From NCBI GenBank assembly GCA_017552165.1, contig JAFZCF010000019.1, forward strand, positions 1-11,717: a stretch of 11,717 nt of DNA, given 5' to 3'. Below the pieces are notes generated by a model. That model did no database searches. It saw only the letters and a program-made list of their open reading frames with translations, and had not been told where the DNA came from. This document shows, in pieces, positions 1-9,263 of the stretch. The position numbers were made by a program, and so were the translations under genes. Source of the DNA: Clostridia bacterium. Its GTDB lineage: Bacteria; Bacillota_A; Clostridia; Oscillospirales; CAG-272. Position 1 is the stretch's first letter. Each line of letters begins with the position of its first letter.

Positions 1-1
1 A

Positions 2-118
<117 letters not shown>

Positions 119-121
119 CAG

Positions 122-145
122 GCCGTTCGCTTATGCGAACGGCTT

Positions 146-149
<4 letters not shown>
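122..149 (+). terminator. Intrinsic terminator of the 5S rRNA gene
   Basis: A perfect 9-bp stem, GCCGTTCGC (122-130) with GCGAACGGC (135-143), has a TTAT loop and is followed by six T residues (144-149). This is a textbook Rho-independent terminator, placed 3-4 bases after the 5S 3' end. Confidence 0.95.
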
Positions 150-1772
<1,623 letters not shown>

Positions 1773-1781
1773 GCCGCGGAC

Positions 1782-1818
1782 AATCCCGGGGGCCGGAAAG
1801 CCGCCGGGGTTGATTTTT
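1782..1818 (+). terminator. Possible weak terminator or attenuating hairpin between arabinofuranosidase and kinase
   Basis: AATCCCGG (1782-1789) pairs with CCGGGGTT (1804-1811), including one G-T wobble. Further G-C pairs are possible inside, around a loop of roughly nine bases. After a GA, five T residues follow (1814-1818). The T-tract is short, so partial termination or 3'-end protection of the first cistron is more likely than full termination. Confidence 0.4.
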
Positions 1819-1847
1819 GCCGCGCAGACCGAAACGGATCGCGCGGC
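1819..1847 (+). promoter_or_regulatory. Second hairpin in the kinase leader
   Basis: GCCGCGC (1819-1825) and GCGCGGC (1841-1847) form a perfect 7-bp stem, topped by an inner CCG-AAA-CGG hairpin across a small internal loop. It directly follows the preceding hairpin's T-tract and ends 9 bases before the kinase ribosome binding site GAGG (1857-1860). It might stabilise the downstream message or modulate kinase translation. No known riboswitch class is recognisable. Confidence 0.35.
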
Positions 1848-1867
1848 AGACGAAATGAGGTCAGGAT

Positions 1868-3439
1868 ATGGATTTCAGAAACACGGTCCTCGGAATAGAG
1901 CTCGGCTCGACGCGTATCAAGGCGGTGCTCGTCGACACGGAAAACGGGTATATCCCGGTTGCGCAGGGCAGCCGGGAATGGGAAAACAAGCTTATAAACG
2001 GCGTGTGGACCTATCCGACGGAGGAGATACACGAGGGGCTTCGCGCCTGTTACGCAGACCTTAAAAGGGACGTAAAGGAAAAATTCGGCAAGACCCTCAC
2101 GGAGGTCGGCGCGATCGGCATCTCCGGAATGATGCACGGATATCTGCCGTTTGACAGAAGCATGAAACAGCTCGCCGGATTCAGGACGTGGCGCAACACG
2201 ATGACGAAAGAGGCGGCGGAGGAACTGACGGCTCTTTTCGGCTTCAACATTCCCCAGCGTTGGAGCATCGCGCACCTCTATCAGGCGATACTGCGCGGAG
2301 AGAAACACGTAAAGGATATAGCGTTCCTCACGACGCTCTCGGGATACGTCCATTACATGCTCACGGGCAGAAAGGCGCTCGGGGCGGGAGAGGCGTCCGG
2401 AATGTTCCCTCTGGGAAAAGACTCCCGGTACGACGGCGCGATGCTCTCGGAATTTGACGCGCTCGTTTCACAAAAAAGCCTCGGGTGGAAGCTCGCGGAC
2501 ATCCTGCCGGAGGTCCTGCCCGCCGGCGAGAGCGCGGGATATCTCACGGAGAGCGGCGCGCTCTTTCTTGACCCCGACGGGGATCTGACGCCCGGGATAC
2601 CATTCGCCCCTCCGGAAGGGGACGCGGGGACGGGTATGACGGCGACAAACTCCGTCCGTGTGCATACCGGAAACGTGTCCGCCGGAACGTCCGATTTTGC
2701 GATGATCGTGGTCGACAGACCGCTCGGCGTTCACAGGGAGATCGACATGGTCACGACTCCCGACGGCAAGCCCGTGGCGATGGTTCACTGCAACAACTGC
2801 ACGTCGGACATAAACGCGTGGATAAACCTCTTCGGGGAGTTCGCCTCCGCCGCCGGCTTTGACGTGAGCAAAAACGATCTCTACACTCTGCTGTTCAAAA
2901 AAGCGCTGGAGGGCGACCCGGACTGCGGCGGGCTTTTGAGCTTCAACTATTTTTCCGGCGAGGGCGTGACGGATTTTGACGAAGGCCGGCCGGTGTTTGC
3001 GAGGATGCAGAACTGCAGCTTTACTCTGGCAAACTTTATGAGAACGCATCTCCTGTCCGCGCTTGCGACGCTCAAAATCGGGCTCGACATCCTCACGGGA
3101 GAGGAAAACGTGCGAATAAACAGACTTTACGGCCACGGCGGGTTTTTCAAAACTCCGGGCGTGGGACAGCGCCTTATGTCGGCGGCGGTCGCCGCGCCGG
3201 TTTCGGTCATGGAAACGGCGGGGGAAGGCGGCCCGTACGGCATGGCCCTGCTCGCCGCCTATATGCTGCGGAAAAAATGCGGCCTGACGCTCGAGGATTT
3301 CCTTGACGGAGAAGTGTTTTCCGGCGTCGAGTCCTCGACGGTCACGGCGGATGAAAAGGACGTCGAGGGGTTTTCCGCATTCCTGTCAAGATACAAAAAA
3401 GCCCTGCCGTTTGAAAGAACGGCAATCGAAGTGTTGTGA
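1868..3439 (+). CDS. FGGY-family carbohydrate kinase, probable non-canonical L-ribulokinase
   Basis: This 523-residue ATP-dependent sugar kinase has the two-domain FGGY fold. The N-terminal phosphate loop is [14 protein letters not shown] (10-23), with Glu11 where most FGGY kinases have Asp. [13 protein letters not shown] (84-96) and RTWRNT (106-111) form the sugar-binding side. Asp252 in PEGDAGTGM is the likely catalytic base, and [11 protein letters not shown] (269-279) is the second phosphate motif. [19 protein letters not shown] (422-440) is the adenosine motif. The set differs from classical AraB and XylB. From memory it resembles a clostridial/Bacteroidetes group, often labelled xylulokinase, that occurs in arabinose operons and serves as L-ribulokinase (AraK-like). 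With the GH51 enzyme just upstream, L-ribulose is the most likely substrate and D-xylulose the main alternative. The start ATG has GAGG seven bases upstream. The gene ends 29 bp before a bidirectional terminator. Confidence 0.88.
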   Translation: MDFRNTVLGIELGSTRIKAVLVDTENGYIPVAQGSREWENKLINGVWTYPTEEIHEGLRACYADLKRDVKEKFGKTLTEVGAIGISGMMHGYLPFDRSMKQLAGFRTWRNTMTKEAAEELTALFGFNIPQRWSIAHLYQAILRGEKHVKDIAFLTTLSGYVHYMLTGRKALGAGEASGMFPLGKDSRYDGAMLSEFDALVSQKSLGWKLADILPEVLPAGESAGYLTESGALFLDPDGDLTPGIPFAPPEGDAGTGMTATNSVRVHTGNVSAGTSDFAMIVVDRPLGVHREIDMVTTPDGKPVAMVHCNNCTSDINAWINLFGEFASAAGFDVSKNDLYTLLFKKALEGDPDCGGLLSFNYFSGEGVTDFDEGRPVFARMQNCSFTLANFMRTHLLSALATLKIGLDILTGEENVRINRLYGHGGFFKTPGVGQRLMSAAVAAPVSVMETAGEGGPYGMALLAAYMLRKKCGLTLEDFLDGEVFSGVESSTVTADEKDVEGFSAFLSRYKKALPFERTAIEVL

Positions 3440-3468
3440 AGCAAGGCCGTCAGAAACGAATATAATTG

Positions 3469-3505
3469 AAAAAAGCGTCTTTTGTCAGCGAACAAAAGAC
3501 GCTTT
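3469..3505 (-). terminator. Strong terminator of tRNA-Leu, probably bidirectional for the kinase operon
   Basis: A perfect 14-bp stem, AAAGCGTCTTTTGT (3472-3485) with ACAAAAGACGCTTT (3492-3505), has a 6-nt loop. Read on the minus strand it ends in six T residues (complement of 3469-3474), ideal for terminating the tRNA transcript. Read on the plus strand it ends in CTTTATTTC, a weaker T-tract that would still help stop transcription from the kinase gene, which converges on the tRNA gene. Confidence 0.9.
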
Positions 3506-3511
3506 ATTTCG

Positions 3512-3598
3512 TGGTGCCGGTGGCGGGGGTCGAACCCGCACCCTGTCGCCAGGACCGGATTTTGAGTCCGGCACGTCTGCCAATTCCATCACACCGGC
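3512..3598 (-). tRNA. tRNA-Leu (anticodon CAA)
   Basis: The 87-nt class II tRNA is read from 3598 down to 3512. The acceptor stem is GCCGGTG/CACCGGC with discriminator A, and the CCA end is encoded (3514-3512). The D-loop carries the usual GG. The anticodon stem CCGGA/TCCGG closes the loop CTCAAAA, giving anticodon CAA (plus-strand 3562-3564), which reads the UUG leucine codon. The long variable arm has stem CCTG/CAGG, as expected for tRNA-Leu. The T-arm is GCGGG-TTCGACC-CCCGC. It has its own promoter and terminator, so it is a single-gene transcription unit between two plus-strand operons. Confidence 0.97.
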
Positions 3599-3609
3599 AA
3601 GCGTGCATT

Positions 3610-3638
3610 ATTTTATCACCCCTCCGCGCTTTTGTCAA
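3610..3638 (-). promoter_or_regulatory. Promoter of tRNA-Leu
   Basis: On the minus strand, TTGACA (3638-3633) and TAAAAT (3615-3610) are separated by 17 bp. The -10 box ends 11 bases before the tRNA 5' end at 3598, so only a very short leader precedes the tRNA. The -35 box is a perfect consensus. Confidence 0.85.
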
Positions 3639-3656
3639 GAAGCGGGCGGCGGTTAT

Positions 3657-3676
3657 GCCCGAAAGCGGGCTTTTTT
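3657..3676 (+). terminator. Plus-strand terminator-like hairpin just upstream of the phoH promoter
   Basis: GCCCG (3657-3661) and CGGGC (3666-3670) form a 5-bp GC stem with an AAAG loop, followed by six T residues (3671-3676). The T-tract ends one base before the phoH -35 box. It would stop any plus-strand readthrough, which would be antisense to tRNA-Leu, from entering the phoH promoter. The stem is short, so efficiency is uncertain. Confidence 0.6.
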
Positions 3677-3677
3677 G

Positions 3678-3706
3678 TTGACACAAACGGCGCGCAGTGG
3701 TATAAT
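3678..3706 (+). promoter_or_regulatory. Perfect-consensus promoter of the phoH-rsmI operon
   Basis: TTGACA (3678-3683), a 17-bp spacer and TATAAT (3701-3706) form an exact sigma-A/sigma-70 consensus. The TGG immediately before the -10 box makes it an extended -10 as well. Transcription should start near 3712-3714, giving a leader of about 28-30 nt. No other comparable promoter was noticed across the closely packed genes downstream. Confidence 0.92.
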
Positions 3707-3741
3707 ATACCATAGTTTAGAGTTTATTATATGGAGCCGAT

Positions 3742-4761
3742 ATGGTCGAAAAGACTGTCCGTGTCGCTCCGGCGACCGCGTCCGCGGTCTTCGGCGCGCT
3801 CGACGCAAACGCAAAACTTATAGAACGCCTCTGTTCCGTCAGACTTCAGCCGAGAGACGACGGGATATCTTCCGTCATAGCCGTGACGGCCGACGACCCG
3901 GAGAACGCCGCCCAGGCGGAGGAGGTCATTTCGTACCTCGCAAAGGCCGCGAGGATAAACGGCACCGTCACGGAGAACGACGTCAACTACGCCGTCTCGA
4001 CGGTAAAGGCGGGACACTCGTCCGAGCTTTCGTTCATTGAGGGCGAAACTCTCTGTCTCACGGTCAGGGGCAAACCGATCGTGCCGAAAACGGCGGGGCA
4101 AAAGCGCTACGTCGATCTCATCGACAAAAACACTGTCGTTTTCGGGGTCGGACCCGCCGGAACGGGCAAGACCTTTCTCGCCGTGGCGTCGGCGGTCAGG
4201 GCGCTGCGCTCCAAGACCGTGAGCCGCATAGTCATAACGAGACCCGCCGTCGAAGCGGGAGAGCGGCTCGGATATCTCCCCGGCGACCTCCAGAGCAAGA
4301 TAGACCCGTATCTGCGCCCGCTCTACGACGCCCTTTACGAGATGCTCGGCCCCGAGCTCTGTCAGCGGCATCAGGAGCACGGCGTCATCGAGATCGCGCC
4401 GCTCGCCTATATGCGCGGGCGCACGCTCGACGACTCGTTCATCATACTCGACGAGGCGCAGAACACGACGCCGGAGCAGATGAAGATGTTCCTCACCCGG
4501 CTCGGACGGCAGTCGAAGGCGATCGTCACCGGCGACCCGACCCAGACAGACATCCCGGCGGGCAGGCGCTCCGGACTGGCCGAGGCGCTGAAGATCCTCG
4601 ACGGTATAGACGACATCGCGATCCACCGTTTCACCGATCGCGACGTCGTGCGCCACCACCTCGTTCAGAAAATAATCAACGCTTACGAAAAATACGAAAA
4701 CTCGCGAAAGCCGGAGGCGGCAGATGGCAAGACCAGGCGTTACTATCCAAAGCAGTTCTGA
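3742..4761 (+). CDS. phoH: PhoH family P-loop ATPase (PhoH/YbeZ type)
   Basis: This 339-residue cytoplasmic protein is of the PhoH/YbeZ family, thought to act as an ATPase on RNA and commonly paired with the ribosome-maturation factor YbeY. Residues 1-110 form the small N-terminal region. The ATPase core begins with PKTAGQKRYVDLI, then Walker A GPAGTGKT (137-144), TRPAVEAGERLGYLPGDL (166-183) and Walker B FIILDEAQN (233-241). TTPEQMKMFLTRLG and TGDPTQTDIP (263-272) follow. Length is normal for the clostridial form. The start ATG has GGAG five bases upstream. The ATG at 3731 is out of frame and was not used. It is the first gene of the operon, and its last 38 bases overlap ybeY. Its precise cellular role is not settled for the family. 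Confidence 0.93.
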   Translation: MVEKTVRVAPATASAVFGALDANAKLIERLCSVRLQPRDDGISSVIAVTADDPENAAQAEEVISYLAKAARINGTVTENDVNYAVSTVKAGHSSELSFIEGETLCLTVRGKPIVPKTAGQKRYVDLIDKNTVVFGVGPAGTGKTFLAVASAVRALRSKTVSRIVITRPAVEAGERLGYLPGDLQSKIDPYLRPLYDALYEMLGPELCQRHQEHGVIEIAPLAYMRGRTLDDSFIILDEAQNTTPEQMKMFLTRLGRQSKAIVTGDPTQTDIPAGRRSGLAEALKILDGIDDIAIHRFTDRDVVRHHLVQKIINAYEKYENSRKPEAADGKTRRYYPKQF

Positions 4762-5227
4762 CGGCGTCAGGCCGTCGGCCGAGCTCAGAAAAAACGTGGA
4801 AAAGGCCATCCGCGCGGCGCTGAAATACGAAGGCGTCGCCTTTCCCGTCGAGATCTCGCTGACCTTCGTCACGGACGGGAGGATACGCGAGCTGAACGCC
4901 GAATACCGCGGTATCGACAGGCCGACGGACGTCCTCTCGTTCCCCGCGTTTTCCGACCGCGAAGAGGCGGAGCGCAGCTGTTTCGGCGGCCGCGTACCGC
5001 TCGGGGACATAGTCATATCGCTCGAGCGGGCAGAGGCGCAGGCCGCGGAGTACGGGCATTCGCTCACCCGCGAGGCGTGCTTCCTCGCCGTACATTCGGT
5101 CCTTCATCTTCTGGGATACGATCACGAGAGATCGGAAGAAGAGGAGCGCCTTATGTTTGAAAAACAGGACATTATTCTTGACCTCGCGGGCTTTCCCCGC
5201 GAGGCGACGGAGAACCTCACGACATGA
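4724..5227 (+). CDS. ybeY: Endoribonuclease YbeY, rRNA maturation factor
   Basis: This 167-residue zinc-dependent protein is needed for 16S rRNA 3'-end maturation and 70S ribosome quality control in bacteria where it has been studied. The diagnostic [11 protein letters not shown] motif supplies three zinc-binding histidines, His124, His128 and His134. [10 protein letters not shown] (65-74) and LGDI (93-96) are the other conserved blocks. The length is close to the usual 150-170. ATG 4724 lies 38 bases inside phoH and is preceded by a strong GGAGG (4713-4717) at 6-base spacing, which supports the overlapping start. The stop overlaps the era start in an ATGA junction, suggesting coupled translation. 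No diacylglycerol kinase or cytidine deaminase gene separates it from era, although these often do in Bacilli. Confidence 0.95.
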   Translation: MARPGVTIQSSSDGVRPSAELRKNVEKAIRAALKYEGVAFPVEISLTFVTDGRIRELNAEYRGIDRPTDVLSFPAFSDREEAERSCFGGRVPLGDIVISLERAEAQAAEYGHSLTREACFLAVHSVLHLLGYDHERSEEEERLMFEKQDIILDLAGFPREATENLTT

Positions 5228-6117
5228 AAAGAACAGGATTTATCGCCATAGTCGGGCGCCCGAACGTCGGGAAATCAACGCTTCTGAACGCCCTGCTCGG
5301 TGAAAAAATTGCAATAGTATCAAACAAGCCCCAGACGACGAGGACGCGCATCACCGGCATTCTCACAAAGGGAGAGGATCAGTTCGTCTTTATCGACACG
5401 CCGGGACTCACAAAGTCGCGCAACCGTCTGGGAGATTATATGCTCAAGGCGGTATCCACAACGATCGGCTCGGCGGACGCCGCCGTGATAGTCGTCGAGG
5501 CGGGCGTAAGACCCGGAAAGACCGACCTCGCCGTCATCGACCGGGTCAGGCAGGCAAAGCTCCCCGCCGTGCTCGTCATAAGCAAAACCGACAAGGTTAG
5601 CGCCGAGGCCGTCGGGCAGACCATTCTCGATTATCGGGATATGTACGATTTCGCCTCTGTCGTCCCGCTTTCCGCCGAAAAAGGCAGAAACGTCGACGTC
5701 CTTCTCGACGAGCTCTCAAAGCTCCTGTCGGAGGGCGAATGGATGTTCGGCGCCGACGAGATAACCGACCAGCCCGAGAGGCAGATCGCCGCCGAGATGA
5801 TACGCGAAAAGATCCTCCGCACGACGAGCGAGGAGATCCCGCACGGAACGGCGGTCGTGATCGAGGACTGGGTCGAGGAAAAAGGCCTCATCAGCATCCG
5901 CGCCGAGATATTCTGCGAACGCCAGTCTCACAAGCGCATTATCGTCGGTCACGACGGAGAAGAGATCAAGCGCATAGGAACCTACGCGAGGGAGGACCTT
6001 GAAAAGTTCCTCGGGACTAAGGTGTATCTCGACCTCTGGGTCAAGGTGCGCGAAAACTGGCGCGACAGCGACGTCAGTCTCAAAAACTTCGGCTTCGGCA
6101 AAAAGGATTTTGACTGA
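5224..6117 (+). CDS. era: GTPase Era, 30S subunit assembly factor
   Basis: This 297-residue Ras-like GTPase with a C-terminal KH domain binds 16S rRNA near its 3' end and checks small-subunit maturation. G1 is GRPNVGKS (11-18). The switch I region is [12 protein letters not shown] (34-45). G3 is DTPG (58-61). G4 reads SKTD (120-123) in place of the usual NKxD. G5 is SAEKG (150-154). The KH domain (about 200-297) carries [11 protein letters not shown] (242-252), so the GxxG loop reads GHDG with an acidic residue. The C-terminal block [18 protein letters not shown] is typical. Length is normal. Translation starts in an ATGA overlap with ybeY, and recO begins immediately after the stop. The G4 and KH-loop departures are noted under findings; the assignment itself is secure. 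Confidence 0.96.
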   Translation: MKRTGFIAIVGRPNVGKSTLLNALLGEKIAIVSNKPQTTRTRITGILTKGEDQFVFIDTPGLTKSRNRLGDYMLKAVSTTIGSADAAVIVVEAGVRPGKTDLAVIDRVRQAKLPAVLVISKTDKVSAEAVGQTILDYRDMYDFASVVPLSAEKGRNVDVLLDELSKLLSEGEWMFGADEITDQPERQIAAEMIREKILRTTSEEIPHGTAVVIEDWVEEKGLISIRAEIFCERQSHKRIIVGHDGEEIKRIGTYAREDLEKFLGTKVYLDLWVKVRENWRDSDVSLKNFGFGKKDFD

Positions 6118-6864
6118 ATGTCGGAGCGCGGGATCATAACAAACGGCCTCGTGATCCGCGCGTCGGATCACGGAGAAAACGACAGACTGATAACCGCCCT
6201 GACGGCGGAGCGCGGCAAGATCCTTTTCACGGCAAAAGGCATCAAAAGCACGAAAAACAAAAACCGCGCGGGCTGTTCCCTTTTCTCGTACTCCGAGTTC
6301 GTGCTCAACGAGCGCGGAGGATACTACGTCCTTTCTGAATGCACGCCGAAAAAGATGTTTCCGGGCATAGAGAAAGACATCGAGTCGATGTACGTCGCCT
6401 GCTACATCTGCGAAGTCGTCGATTTCGTGTGCATGGACGGCGCTGTGGAAAACGACGTGCTCCGTCTCTCGCTGAATTCGCTTTACGCTCTTTCCGAAAA
6501 GCTCCGGCCGGCAGACACGGTAAAGACGGTCTTTGAGACCCGTCTGCTCCTCTCGCTCGGGGTGATGCCCCCATTCGACGGCTGCGCGCTTTGCGGATCG
6601 GACGGCGAAAAACTGTATTTCTCGATAGGCGACGGCGACGTACTATGCCAGTCGTGCCTCAGCCGGGAGGAGAAAAGAGACGCGTTTCAGCTTACGAACG
6701 AGGCCGTGCGCTTCTTCACGTACGAAAACTCCTGCGATCACAAAAAAATCTACGGGCCGGAACCCGATCCCTGCGCCGCCGAAATAATCGAGAAATATCT
6801 CATCTCGTCCCTCGGCAGAGGTTTCGTCTCGCTCAATCAGTACAAAAAACTCAAAAGGAAATGA
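6118..6864 (+). CDS. recO: DNA repair protein RecO
   Basis: This 248-residue protein acts in the RecFOR pathway, loading RecA onto SSB-coated single-stranded DNA and annealing complementary strands. The N-terminal OB fold begins with ITNGLVIRASDHGENDRLI and continues to about residue 80. A helical domain follows, containing a four-cysteine zinc site CALC (156-159) and CQSC (177-180), as in many Gram-positive RecO proteins. Length is within the family range of about 240-260. It starts directly after the era stop codon (TGAATG) and ends in a TGATG junction with mutS2. The era-recO order is common in Firmicutes. RecO itself is a DNA-repair factor; its presence here reflects conserved operon order rather than a shared pathway with its neighbours. 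Confidence 0.93.
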   Translation: MSERGIITNGLVIRASDHGENDRLITALTAERGKILFTAKGIKSTKNKNRAGCSLFSYSEFVLNERGGYYVLSECTPKKMFPGIEKDIESMYVACYICEVVDFVCMDGAVENDVLRLSLNSLYALSEKLRPADTVKTVFETRLLLSLGVMPPFDGCALCGSDGEKLYFSIGDGDVLCQSCLSREEKRDAFQLTNEAVRFFTYENSCDHKKIYGPEPDPCAAEIIEKYLISSLGRGFVSLNQYKKLKRK

Positions 6865-9263
6865 TGGACAGTTTTAACAGGGCGGTCACGACCCTCGAAT
6901 TTGATAAGATACGCGCCGGTCTTGCCTCGCTCTGCCAGACCGAGGGAGCCAGGGAAATGGCTCTCCGTCTGATGCCGGAAAGCGACGCCTTTACGGTAAA
7001 ACTCAGGCAGAGACAGACGAGCGACGCGAAGGCGCTGATAACCGCAAAGGGACAGCCGGCTTTTTCCGCCGTTTCGGATATAACCGATCCGACCGACCGC
7101 GCCGTCAGGGGCGGGGCCCTCAACCCGCGCGAGCTGACGGCGATATCTTCCCTGCTCACCGCGTCGAGAAGGGTCAGCGACTATTTCTTCGGAGACGGCG
7201 ACGACCGTTCGGGCAACAGTCTGACCGAGCATTTCGGCAGGATTGTCCCCATAAGACGGCTCGAGGACGAAATCAATTCGGCGATCATTTCGGAGGACAT
7301 GATCTCCGACGACGCGAGCCCTCAGCTCAGCGACATTCGCCGCAAAATGCGCCGGCTCAACGCGGGGATCCGCGAAACGCTTCAGCGCTACGCCTCGGCG
7401 GGCGGACAGTTTTCGAAATATCTCCAGGAAAACATAGTCACGATGAGAAACGGGCGGTACGTCGTGCCCGTAAAATCGGAATATAAAAACGAGGTCAAGG
7501 GCCTCGTACACGACACCTCGGCGTCCGGAGCCACGTTTTTCATAGAGCCCCTCGCCGTGGTCGACGCAAACAACGAGCTGCGCACGCTCGAGGTCAGCGA
7601 GGACCGCGAGATCGAGAGGATCCTCGCTCAGCTTTCGGCGTCCGTCGCCGCCTCAGCCGACGAAATTAAGGGAAATTACGACGCGCTGACTTTCCTTGCG
7701 TTCGTATTTGCCCGCGGGGAGCTGTCCTGCCGGATGAAAGGCAGCGAGCCCTCCTTCACCGGGGAGAAGCGTCTTCTTTTCAAAAACGCGCGGCATCCCC
7801 TCATAGACAGGAACAAAGTCGTCCCCGTGACGGTTGCCCTCGGCGGGAATTACGACACCATGATAATAACGGGTCCGAACACCGGCGGCAAGACCGTGGT
7901 CCTCAAAACGACAGGCCTGCTGACCCTCATGGCCCAGGCGGGGCTCCACATCCCTGCCGACGAGGGCTCGCAGGCGTGTATTTTCGACGGCGTCCTCGCC
8001 GACATAGGCGACGAGCAGTCGATAGAACAGTCGCTCTCGACCTTCTCTGCGCACATGGTCAACACGGTCGGGATCATAAACACGGTAACGGAAAACTCGC
8101 TCGTGCTCTTCGACGAGCTCGGGGCGGGCACCGACCCGACGGAGGGCGCCGCCCTCGCCGCCGCGATAATCGAGCGTATAAGAGAGTCCGGCGCGCTCTG
8201 CGCCGCCACGACGCATTACGCCGAGATAAAGGCCTACGCCCTCGAGACGGAAGGCGTGGTGAACGCATCGTGCGAATTTGACGTCGAGACGCTCAGGCCG
8301 ACGTACCGCCTCACGATAGGGGCTCCGGGAAAATCCAACGCCTTCGCGATATCCGAAAAGCTGGGGCTAGACAAAAGAGTCATAGAAAACGCGAGGAAAA
8401 AGCTCGCCTCCGACGCCCTCCGCTTCGAGGACGTGCTCGAACGGCTTGAAGAGAGCCGCCGCGCGGCGGAAAAAGAGCATCGCGCCGCCGCCGAAGAGCG
8501 CGAAAAGGCCTCAAAGCTCCTCGCCGACGCCGAGAGGACAGCAGGCGAAAAGCTCAGCCGAGCCGAGACGGAGCTCGAAAAGAGCCGCGAAAAGGCGTCG
8601 CAGATTATTTCTAGCGCCCGCGCGACCGAGGAATACGTCCTCGAAAAGCTCGACGGCATAAGAAAAGAACAGGAAAAGGCCTCCTTCGGGAAATCCATCG
8701 ACGAAGGCCGTCGGGAACTCCGCAAAAAGCTTCGCGAGGCCGCCGAGGCGGTCGACCCCGTTACGGAGGACGAGCGCGGCGTCCCGCTCGACAGGCCGCC
8801 CGAAAAGGGCGACCGGGTATATCTTTCCGACTTGAGAAAAGAAGGCACCGTCACCTCCCTGCCGGACAAAAAGGGCAATCTCTCCGTCAGGATAGGCAAC
8901 ATGATAACGAGGACGAACGTCGGCAAGCTGCGCGTCGTAGAGAGCGCCGTCACGGTAAAACGCGAGGATAACGTCCGCGCCGCCGACAGTTTCGTGTCGA
9001 CCGCAGCCGACGATATAAGGCCTTCGATCGACGTCAGGGGAAAAACCGCCGAGGAGGCGTGGCACGATATTGACGGCTATCTCGACCGCGCGATACTCGC
9101 GAATCTCGAGAGAGTCACGATAATCCACGGCAAGGGCTCGGGCATTCTGCGCTCGGCGATATCCGCCAGACTTATAAAAGACCCGCGCTCGGTATCGTTC
9201 AGATCCGGGGTTTACGGGGAGGGAGACACCGGCGTCACCGTCGTTGAGCTCAAAGGAAAATGA
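6864..9263 (+). CDS. mutS2: MutS2 family ATPase with C-terminal Smr domain (RqcU)
   Basis: This 799-residue protein is a MutS paralogue lacking the mismatch-recognition domain. In Bacillus subtilis MutS2 (RqcU) senses collided ribosomes and splits them for quality control. In other species it suppresses recombination. Order: core/clamp region (1-320), HDTSASGATFFIEPL (216-230), Walker A GPNTGGKT (337-344), the ABC-type block STFSAHM (392-398) and Walker B LVLFDELGAGTDPTE (413-427). A charged coiled coil (about 515-625) and a KOW-like segment (648-690) follow. The Smr domain (about 720-799) has IDVRG with Asp723 and HGKGSG (755-760). Length matches the family (~785). ATG 6864 forms a TGATG junction with recO and has AGGA at 4-base spacing. 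ATG 6861, one codon earlier, is the alternative. A much longer in-frame extension into recO is rejected. Confidence 0.95.
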   Translation: MDSFNRAVTTLEFDKIRAGLASLCQTEGAREMALRLMPESDAFTVKLRQRQTSDAKALITAKGQPAFSAVSDITDPTDRAVRGGALNPRELTAISSLLTASRRVSDYFFGDGDDRSGNSLTEHFGRIVPIRRLEDEINSAIISEDMISDDASPQLSDIRRKMRRLNAGIRETLQRYASAGGQFSKYLQENIVTMRNGRYVVPVKSEYKNEVKGLVHDTSASGATFFIEPLAVVDANNELRTLEVSEDREIERILAQLSASVAASADEIKGNYDALTFLAFVFARGELSCRMKGSEPSFTGEKRLLFKNARHPLIDRNKVVPVTVALGGNYDTMIITGPNTGGKTVVLKTTGLLTLMAQAGLHIPADEGSQACIFDGVLADIGDEQSIEQSLSTFSAHMVNTVGIINTVTENSLVLFDELGAGTDPTEGAALAAAIIERIRESGALCAATTHYAEIKAYALETEGVVNASCEFDVETLRPTYRLTIGAPGKSNAFAISEKLGLDKRVIENARKKLASDALRFEDVLERLEESRRAAEKEHRAAAEEREKASKLLADAERTAGEKLSRAETELEKSREKASQIISSARATEEYVLEKLDGIRKEQEKASFGKSIDEGRRELRKKLREAAEAVDPVTEDERGVPLDRPPEKGDRVYLSDLRKEGTVTSLPDKKGNLSVRIGNMITRTNVGKLRVVESAVTVKREDNVRAADSFVSTAADDIRPSIDVRGKTAEEAWHDIDGYLDRAILANLERVTIIHGKGSGILRSAISARLIKDPRSVSFRSGVYGEGDTGVTVVELKGK

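Noticed and set aside
3303..4040. 245-codon plus-strand open frame from the kinase end through the tRNA gene into phoH
   Set aside because: It crosses a terminator, a tRNA gene on the other strand and a perfect promoter, and is out of frame with both real genes. No protein family is recognisable.
3727..5067. 446-codon open frame on the minus strand across phoH and ybeY
   Set aside because: It lies antisense to two clearly conserved genes, has no recognisable domain, and its composition (rich in Arg, Ser and Val) is what GC-rich codon bias produces on the opposite strand.
6591..6863. N-terminal extension of MutS2 by about 90 residues into recO
   Set aside because: The extension is an out-of-frame reading of the recO zinc-finger region. 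MutS2 homology starts at MDSFNRAVTTLEFDKI, and the TGATG junction with an AGGA site marks the start at 6864.
8234..9128. Minus-strand open frames (239 and 205 codons) over the coiled coil and KOW region of mutS2
   Set aside because: The Ser/Arg/Phe-rich translations are the mirror of Glu/Lys/Ala codons in the coiled coil. No start context or domain is evident.
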